In this document: piece by piece, positions 43,440-64,000 of the stretch | Layout of the letters: every line of letters starts with the position of its first letter | How positions within the stretch are numbered: position 1 is the stretch's first letter | Assembly: GCF_037975245.1 (NCBI RefSeq) | Contig: NC_092576.1 | Coordinates: 23,481,111-23,545,110, forward strand | Direction of reading: 5' to 3' | Origin: Apostichopus japonicus | Lineage: Eukaryota; Echinodermata; Holothuroidea; Aspidochirotida; Stichopodidae | DNA length: 64,000 bases | Made by a program: the position numbers and the translations under genes | Notes under the pieces: model-generated | What the model was told of the DNA's origin: nothing | What the model saw: the letters and a program-made list of their open reading frames with translations, nothing else | Database searches by the model: none

Positions 43440-44060
43440 TGGTACATGAATCTTTTCTGATATTAGGCTTATCCTGTATCCTGGGCGGGAATTATCCTAT
43501 CTGGGTAGGCCTATCCTGTCTGGGCAGGAATATCCTGTTTGATGGGGGCCTATCCTGTCTGGGAAGGCCTATCTTGTTTGATGGGGGCCAATCCTGTTTG
43601 GGGGCCTATCCTGTCTGGGTAGGCCTATCCTGTCTGGGCTGGCATATCCTGTTTGATGGGGGCCAATCCTGTTTGGGGGCCTATCCTGTTTGGGTAGACC
43701 TATCCTGTCTGGGCAGGCATATCCTGTTTGATGGGGGCCAATCCTGTTTGGGGGCCTATCCTGTTTGGGTAGACCTATCCTGTCTGGGCAGGCATATCCT
43801 GTTTGATGGGGGCCAATCCTGTTTGGGGGCCTATCCTGTCTGGGTAGGCCTATCCTGTCTGGGCAGGCATATCCTGTTTGATGGGAGCCAATCCTGTTTG
43901 GAGGCCTATCCTGTTTGGGTAGACCTATCCTGTTTGATGGGGGCCTTTCCTGTCTGGGTAGGCATATCCTGTTTGGGTAGACCTATCCTGTTTGATGGGG
44001 GCCTATCCTGTCTGGGTAGGCCTATCCTGTCTGGGCAGGCATATCCTGTCTGGGCAGTCA
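43440..44060. repeat. minisatellite of GGCCTATCCTGTCTGGGTA units with 75-bp higher-order repeat
   Basis: Short units of about 15-19 bp (CCTATCCTGTCTGGG, CCTATCCTGTTTGATGGGGG) form a 75-bp higher-order unit repeated four times from about 43640. It keeps a 209-codon frame open; I treat that frame as a repeat by-product. Confidence 0.92.
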
Positions 44061-44874
44061 GTAAATGATGCAAGTTTTTGTCCTCCCCGATTCGGACTTG
44101 ATCAATATTTTTAGAACGTGCATGAGCTGGTGATTTTTAAGGGAGTGTAGCCAGATTGCCCTTAATTCTAAAAACATGGGCAACAATCCAAAATTGGACA
44201 CAATGTATTAAAATGGTGGGGCTAACATTTTTTGCAAGGGAAATATACTTCCAAGTACAGTGTCTATATATATTAGATAAAGTTTACTTTAAACGTTTTT
44301 GTCAATTATCCATGTACGCATGCGACTCTACATACAAATCTTGTCAGATAATATGAATTTAAAATGGTAAGATTGAACAGTTACTGTACTACTGTACCAT
44401 TATTTGACCATAACTTTAAGAATAAACTATATATTTATGTACAGTACTGGATGCATTTTTGTTAGAAATACATGATAAAGTCATGGCAAAATTTTAACTA
44501 GTCCGGCGGGTCCTGTCCTTCAGGCCGATCAAAGTTTTGCTTGGAAAATCAGCTTTGGTGGTCATCTGAGAGACAACTAATTGTTTGCATCAAATTCTGA
44601 TTAATTTTGTAGCTAAAATACCATAAACAAGGGTAAAATGAGTATATTTTGGCACTGTAGTACCCTAAAATTGTCAACTTGGAAACAGTTGATGTTTGAC
44701 AACCCCCCCCCCCCCCCACACAAAAACAAAATTACTGGCCCAAATTTGGTGTTCATCTCTCCAACAGTGTATATATATATTGTTTATTCTTTATTATTTT
44801 GCAACCAAAGTTGCTGATTTTGGACAACCAAAAAATTTCCTAAACTGAAAAGTTGCCATGTTAGTACATGTACA

Positions 44875-46077
44875 GTATAGTAAGATGGGGTAAAAAAAAA
44901 CCACAGGGTAGTTGGGGTAAAAAAAAACCACCCCCCAACTACAAGTCGTGAGAAATAGAAAAACATTTTTGTATGGTGTATGTGAAAACCATGGTGCCCA
45001 AGTCAATTCTGACATACTTTATTGATTGTTACTATTCTTTTCCATCGGCGTACCGATACTTTTAGCGCCGATTTTTCCCATACTCTAAAAATAGCAAATA
45101 TTTAAGTTCTGAACACTGTCCTTTAACTTTATCCTGCAAAAATATTAGAACTGATATAGAGGTTTTTGTTTCTTGGTTATGACAACAAGAGGTGTACCTA
45201 CATGAATCAGTAATGTAATTACCCGCATGATCTGCCAGTTTTCTCGAATGACGTGGGTTTTTTTTACCCCAGGGTTTAGTGTCCGTTTGGGGTAAAAAAA
45301 GACCAGTCCTAATTTCCTCCCAAAATGGTTTATATTTATCACAGAATGTTAGAATTGCTATATGATTGACACAGGGAGTACATCTATGCTCCTCTAATTT
45401 CTACCAATATAATAATTTACATTTTTATAACTAACTGTTGCCTGTTCTTAACCTAAGTTATTTCTATGTTAGCCTAGTGGTATAGCCTAACACAATATAT
45501 ATCTGCTGTATATGGTTATCTTGTTATTTTTAGAGTCCTAAATTATTCTCTACCCTAAGTCCCAACCCCACAGCTGGATGTGATACTAATATATAGAATA
45601 AAACTCATAAAACATGGTCAATAATGTTTTAGGGGGTATTAAACAGTCTTGATAGAATCTTGCTTAGTCTCGGAAGGTGGGGTTTGTTTCCCGGAGTTTA
45701 TCGTTTGGCAATAGGTTAATTCATGCAGAACTTGATTGAAAATGCCCAAATAAAGCTTTTCTAAAGTGTGCTGAAAATATTTCTGGTGGTTTTGCACATT
45801 TTCTTTGGTAGTATGTTGTTTTAACAGTGTGGACTTTTTTTACCCCAGCAGGGTTTTTTTTTACCCCAAAATTGACTAACATCCGGGGTAAAAAAAAACC
45901 ACCCCTTTTCTGAAATTTCTCCTTTACTCATTGTGATTGAAATTTTTATTATGGCTATTTAGGAAGGTATTTCCACTTGTCAACTGACAATACTAAAATA
46001 TCTACCTAAGCATCTACCTAACGAGATTTATGTTAAACTTTAAGGAAACGTTTTTTTTTTACCCCGTCTTACTATAC
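44875..46077. mobile_element. 1.2-kb element with GTATAGTAAGAYGGGGTAAAAA inverted ends
   Basis: Left end GTATAGTAAGATGGGGTAAA and the inverse of the right end GTATAGTAAGACGGGGTAAA match. Further GGGGTAAAAAA motifs occur inside in both orientations (near 44912, 45260-45300, 45835-45900). No open frame was found. A TA target duplication would fit a Tc1/mariner-like insertion, but the boundaries are ambiguous. Confidence 0.6.
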
Positions 46078-47449
46078 CTGTCTCTGTGCATTATAGTTTG
46101 CAAATTCACCTGAAAAATACTAATTCTAAGGTACCAAATTGTATATACTGTAAAGTACAATATTATGAACATATTTGGAGTGTAATGCACCCAAATATAA
46201 ACCACTCTTGTAAATTTACAAAAATAAAGCATTGAAAATCGACTCCTAGTACTAGTACTGTAATCCTAGAATATCAAATCAATTGGCTTTATTTGCCAGA
46301 AGGTGCCCTGTGTAATGTTCACCCTCCGTGCATGTATAGTATAAATATTTTATAATATTCCCCAGAATCTCTAGTGATGTGAACTTAGCAGGTGCGTGGA
46401 AGCGAAAATTAATGGATGGGAGGGATTTTACTTCCCCTCCCAAAATTGGGGTTTGCTAAAAGAACACAAACTACTGTATACTGTATCATAAGAATATCTA
46501 AACCAAATTCTGAGTTTAGGCACAACACCTTTACAATATATGCATTTTGATGACCTGGGAAATTGATGATGAGAGATTAAGGAATAACTTATAACTGATC
46601 TGCAATCTCCAGGGTCAAGGTGCCCCAATTCCCCTCAGACAGATGCACACTGGCCTCAGTGTCCTCTGTACCCAAGTCTATCAGACACCATAAATATTGG
46701 CTCACACCAACCCCTTCTTAATTTTTAAGATGGAACATTATGCAGTTATGCATGTATATCAATGTGTCCAGAACATGTCTAAAATACGCCTAGGCTGGCT
46801 AGGCATATAAAGGGCAGTGCTGCTCCTATACTTAAGTTACAATGTACTAGACTTGTCAATAATACCCATCAATTCAATACAGGCCTACGCTGTACTAAAT
46901 TTTAATGACGGTGGTGGCGAAAGCAACATCACCTACTGTACATGCTACAGTACAGTCCTTAACTATATGCATGCATGTATGACACTTGTTAGGCACCAAA
47001 ACAACTCTTAACGAACGTCACAAAAATTATTGTTGGAACTTACCAAATGTCAATGTTATCAATAATATGAATGATGTATATTATTGTTTTGGAATGGTGT
47101 TTTCACTGGATTGGTACAGGTCGAACGTTACATACAACCGGTTGTCTCACTGGCCTAGCGAGTCACCTGTTGCAAGTTTCCATTAATGTTAGTTCCACAG
47201 TTACAAGTTGTGCGTGAACAGTATGAAATACCCACACAATATGATAAGCATAAAGATAAATGTTCCTCTTCACCTGGTTTTCTTTAATTATTCACAATTG
47301 TACTACCAACGAACACTTTGATGCTGTCTTATTATATTTTCTCGGGTTTTACCACATTGTCAGACATGAACAAGTTCATAGTGTCTGGGAGTTTACATGA
47401 CGTCATCATATAACAGATTGAAAATGTACAGGACTGGTATACGTAAAGC
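46078..47449. other. intergenic, no gene recognised
   Basis: No exon, transposon end or tandem array seen beyond scattered ACTGTAC words. Confidence 0.45.
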
Positions 47450-48000
47450 AGCACATCATATGTACCGGTGGCGCTAATACATGTTAGTGTATGGATAGGC
47501 TATTCCTTAGAAAATAATAATGGTAATACTTGCTAGCCTAACAAACTGCGGTCGTAAATTCTTTACCAAAGCGAACAACGTTGTAAGAGACAAGTTTACG
47601 ATTTAGGCTAAATACTTAGAACCGGATTGTAAATTATTAAATGCTTTATCCTGTGGAAACATAGCGAGATAGAAACGCAAGTAAACATTTTTAGGCTTTC
47701 TTGTTTACAACCAACTCAGGCCCAGGCATAAAGTTACAGTTAATGTACATACACTGCAGCTGTAGCCTAACATTAATTTCGACCCAAGGTCGTCCTTGAC
47801 TGTGGTCTAATTGGCTATAGGAGTAATGTAGTCTGACGTTTTACTTCAAAGTTGATAGCGTCCATAGGGCCACTAACCTATGCTACCAAGGTTCTCATGG
47901 TTAAGTCTACATTTTAGCGAGCGTTAACAATGTTACACAGTTACACTACAGTATCGTACAATTACAAAACAGACTAGGCCAAACTAGTGTAACATTAAGT
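47450..48000. other. candidate MINDY promoter / 5' exon region
   Basis: A non-repetitive stretch upstream of the first coding exon, with scattered CpG words (TACCGGTGGCGC, GCGGTCGTAAATTC, GAACAACGTTG). The acceptor at 48347 requires an upstream exon, and this is the nearest plausible site. No donor could be chosen with confidence. Confidence 0.22.
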
Positions 48001-48379
48001 TAAATAGCAAATGTACAGGGATAGACGATAGGGCTACCCCAGGATAAGGCTAATTTCTCAAATATGTCACTACTACACTAGTTCATTTCCTTACCACCAG
48101 TAGATAAAGTATACATACTCTAATATAAAGCAAAACAAAGTAAAAAACAAAACCAATTTCCATTGTGAACTGTGCAAAAGTCACCACTCAATTTGTAGAG
48201 ACACACTCAAGAAGTGATCCCTACAAATTAAAAATTAATTTGAACAAATAATGTCCCTACTTTTTCAAATTTAATCAATTACTTTGCAGTCAGTTTCCCC
48301 TGTTCATGGTTTGCTAATTTGCAAATTGTGTTTCTTTTGTAAATTTAGGAATAATAAAAGTTACTCCACTTCAACACCA

Positions 48380-61013
<12,634 letters not shown>

Positions 61014-61159
61014 CAGCACCATCCCACTGTACGGATAAAAACACAGATTTGCTGGCGGCTTTGTTACTGGTGATGTTCATCTCTCTGTTGTGGAGGTCTA
61101 CGATGGTGATGATGCCGATAGCAGACTTGTAGTTAGAGTACAACACAGCATGTTTAGGA

Positions 61160-61690
61160 GTACAATGGCATGAGTACCAGTACAATGGCATGAGTACCAG
61201 CACAATGGCATGAGTACCAGTACAATGGCATGAGTACCAGTACAACGGCATGAGTACCAGTACAACGGCATGAGTACTGGTACAATGACATGAGTACCAG
61301 TACAATGGCATGAGTACTAGTACAATGGCATGAGTACCAGTACAATGGCATGAGTACCAGTACAATGGCATGAGTACCAGTACAACGGCATGAGTACTGG
61401 TACAATGACATGAGTACCAGTACAATGGCATGAGTACCAGTACAATGGCATGAGTACCAGTACAATGACATGAGTACCAGTACAATGGCATGAGCACCAT
61501 TACAATGACATAAGTACTGTACCAGTACAATGGCATGAGTACCAGTACAATGGCATGAGTACCAGTACAATGGCATGAGTACCAGTACAATGACATGAGT
61601 ACCAGTAAAATGGCATTAGTACTAGTACAATGGCATGAGTACCAGTACAATGGCATGAGTACCAGTACAATGGCATGAGTACCAGTACAT
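61160..61690. repeat. 20-bp tandem repeat, about 26 copies, in the likely MINDY 3'UTR
   Basis: Unit TGAGTACCAGTACAATGGCA with point variants (GACA, ACTGG). A 20-bp unit without stops in any minus-strand frame produces long open frames that are not genes. Confidence 0.95.
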
Positions 61691-62175
61691 GTAAACGTCC
61701 TCTTGGTATGAGTACAACTAGATGTAAAACGGTCTCAACACAAGTACTCAATCTTGCTTCTAATTTTGTCTACACTAGATTTCCAAAATGCTTCCTAGTA
61801 CAAGTATGAAATCCAAATCCATTAAGACCAGAGGGGTACACTCAAATATGCTAGAATATGAGTACAGACTCTCACTATAAGTCTAGCTGTGAGTGCCTGT
61901 CTGGCATAAAACACTGAAGCCAAGGGAAGTTTCAGGAACATTTTTCAGTTTGTTGATCGTTACCCTACTAGTAGGCCTAGTTACAAACGTTAATTCTATC
62001 TTGTCATTGATAGGGAAGCCGTATTCAATACAGAAATGTTATCAGTGGAGTAGAATTCAGGGTTGGGGTATTCAACTTCCAATGAATTGGTGTTTTTTTT
62101 TCTGTCTCTTTGTGCACTATTAATTTGAAAGATGTGATGTCATAACCAACTTTGGTGCCTTTCTGTTTATAAAAT

Positions 62176-62181
62176 AATAAA
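62176..62181 (+). promoter_or_regulatory. candidate polyadenylation signal of the MINDY gene
   Basis: An AATAAA hexamer is followed by T-rich TGTCTTTTATTGT. It would give a 3'UTR of about 1.2 kb containing the 20-bp array. AATAAA occurs often by chance in AT-rich DNA, so this is tentative. Confidence 0.3.
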
Positions 62182-62265
62182 TGTCTTTTATTGTCAGAAA
62201 AAAAAAACTTGAAAAGAAAAATAGTAGTTTGACATTGTGGTGCCCACCCCCCTCCCCAAAGGAAA

Positions 62266-62296
62266 TATATTATACATATGTATATATAAATATATA

Positions 62297-62360
<64 letters not shown>

Positions 62361-62362
62361 GA
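62266..62362. repeat. (TA)n microsatellite
   Basis: Long TATATATA run just after the proposed MINDY polyadenylation signal. Confidence 0.97.
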
Positions 62363-62721
62363 CAGAAATATGTATAAACATCTATTCTCTAGTTTCTGGC
62401 CTGCACTAACCCTTACACCTTGCTTGCAAAGTTTCTATCATTGAAGGCTTTATAGAAATGTGTTCGTGTTTGAAACTGTTGTCGTCATTTTATCTTAAAC
62501 GTGCTTCTCGAGACTAAGCCAACCGACCACTGCTTGCATAAAACTAAATCAAACCCCTAGTACTTCTGTAATGAATATGCATAAGCTGGAGCATTCCTCC
62601 CTGCATATCCTCCAGAAGGCATCTTGTCGGAATCATTGATGCGATGTAGCCTGATTCTCATCACTGTCACATGATTGTTCTAAGCAACATCTTGGGTGAG
62701 TTTTGAGGTTCTTCATGACGA

Positions 62722-63017
62722 GAATTAGTCCATTAACCATAGGTTGCATTTTTCAGCTCGCTTGACCTCAACTTACTGAAACTTTATCTCCTACAAACAG
62801 ACTAGGATTGGTTTATTTGTTCACACCTTGCCATGTCTGCCTTGAACTGAACATGATTTGGCTACTCGCTGTGTGATGAGTTGCATAATAGAGGAAAAGG
62901 CAGCTCAACTAAAGTGCAAAAAGATGGGACTGATCACTCAGCTAACCAACTGGAAAAAACCTGCCGTTCAGTACAAACGGCGGGTTTTTGGATGCAACCT
63001 ATAGCTAATGGACACTT
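62722..63017. mobile_element. MITE copy 2 downstream of MINDY, inverted relative to copy 1
   Basis: Matches the reverse complement of 58904-59209 over nearly its full length (shared blocks GTTCACACCTTGCCATGTCT, GATGAGTTGCATAATAGA and GGGACTGATCACTCAGCT). It is non-coding. Confidence 0.72.
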
Positions 63018-64000
63018 TTGTTGCATGTTCTCGGTAGCTTCAATGTCATGATGGTATGTAGATTGGTCACAGAGGATTATAGACAAGGTAGATTAATAAC
63101 CCACTTTAAATTGTGATAATATTGTAGGAAGTTCTACAGTCCAAGTGTGCTTTCTTTATTAGTAAAGGCTGAAAAGCCTTGGTTTTCTTTTTTTACCTTC
63201 TCAGTGCTAGCTGCTTATGTACAGTACGTTGTATTCTCGAAATGACCTTTGACATTATCCTTTTAATCTCATTTAGCTTAATTCAAAATGTCTGCTATTT
63301 GTCATGGAGACGACAGCACTTATTATTAACTTCATCTTTACTTCCTACCTTTTTGTTGGGGGAGGGGGAAGGGAGGGGCATGAGGCAAGCCTCATTGGCA
63401 TTTGTAGTTTACATCGAAATAAAGTCTTTTATGAAACTACTGTAGACGGAGAGAATAACAATGTCAATTTTGTGGCAAAGCCCAGCGAAGTATTTCATGA
63501 CCAGATTTTGAATTTGGTTTATAAAATTCTGGCAATTCTCTCAAAAATGACCAACTATTAAGATTACAATGTTTATGAAAGTAAGACTTGCCCGCCAATG
63601 GTTGTTGCCACAAAGTTGAATAATACTTCATTTGTTGTTTCCTTTCACGACAACATACAAAGTATAAAACAATCAGTTTAACAAACATCATGTTAACAGA
63701 ACATGTCGTGAGAAAGGGAAGTATGCTCAAAGGTCCTGGTGGGCTTGACGGGAGCACACTCTCCGAAGGTAACGGAACCAGAAGAAATACATACATTACC
63801 TCACGACTGATCAGTGTCAAGTGATACAGTTAGGACCTAGGCTAGGCTAAGCTTTGTGTATGTAAGTGAAAAGTTTAGGACCTAGGCTAAGCTTTGTGTG
63901 TGTAAGTGTATGGTATGTTAGGATATGGAAAGCCTATCCATTTTTGGACTGTAAAGTCACTCCAACTCTCAGCAACTTTTCAGATTGCAATGTTTACTAT
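63018..64000. other. downstream of MINDY, no gene recognised
   Basis: A 118-codon minus-strand frame (63464-63820) and two short plus frames show no recognisable domain. The MINDY transcript most likely ended near 62.2 kb. Confidence 0.4.
63820..63915. repeat. short duplicated TTAGGACCTAGGCTA segment
   Basis: AGGACCTAGGCTA-GGCTAAGC followed by TTTGTGT-TGTAAGTG occurs twice, about 48 bp apart. Confidence 0.8.

Noticed and set aside
43439-44068. 209-codon plus-strand open frame rich in Cys, Gly, Trp
   Set aside because: It is entirely a 75-bp higher-order minisatellite with no start context, splice signals or domain; kept only as a repeat.
63464-63820. 118-codon minus-strand frame
   Set aside because: No recognisable domain; nothing around it suggests an exon.

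Overview
This is nuclear DNA of a non-vertebrate animal. It shows split genes with GT-AG introns, microsatellites, tandem satellites and several families of non-autonomous DNA transposons. The RBPJ protein and repeat style suggest a marine deuterostome, possibly an echinoderm, but species is not resolved. Only two protein-coding genes are supported. Almost all other open reading frames are short, or are repeat units that happen to lack stops.

Left part (667 to 18,810, minus strand): nine coding exons of RBPJ / Suppressor of Hairless (CSL), the DNA-binding effector of Notch signalling. All splice phases close exactly. The 3' part of the gene (end of the C-terminal domain) runs off the left edge. 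Its introns hold a THAP-bearing P-like transposon with perfect ends (9,711-12,568), a hAT-like element (14,811-15,876), a MITE (3,211-3,583), a palindromic TACAGTACTG satellite and several minisatellites.

Middle part (about 18.8 to 48.3 kb): no convincing coding gene. It lies upstream of both divergently transcribed genes and probably holds their promoters and 5' non-coding exons. It contains tandem arrays of 58-, 88-, 26-, about 113- and 75-bp units, a nested transposon whose inner copy splits a reverse-transcriptase fragment (24,709-26,301), a fold-back element (23,536-23,898), hAT-like elements (39,781-40,162 and 41,024-41,441), a tRNA-like cloverleaf (42,320) and an element with GGGGTAAAAA inverted ends (44,875-46,077). 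Two tandem CGTGGGAA sites, the CSL recognition sequence, lie at 28,300-28,325 upstream of the RBPJ coding exons.

Right part (48,349 to 61,013, plus strand): a complete nine-exon coding sequence for a MINDY1/2 (FAM63) K48-ubiquitin deubiquitinase. It encodes 521 residues with catalytic Cys151 and His333, ubiquitin-binding helices near the C-terminus, and a C-terminal CTIL box on a tiny last exon. Two of its introns contain tandem copies that look derived from the end of the preceding exon plus its splice donor. One of these has grown into a satellite of about 26 copies of 114 bp. The last 3 kb hold a 20-bp array in the likely 3'UTR, an inverted partner of an intronic MITE, and no recognised gene.
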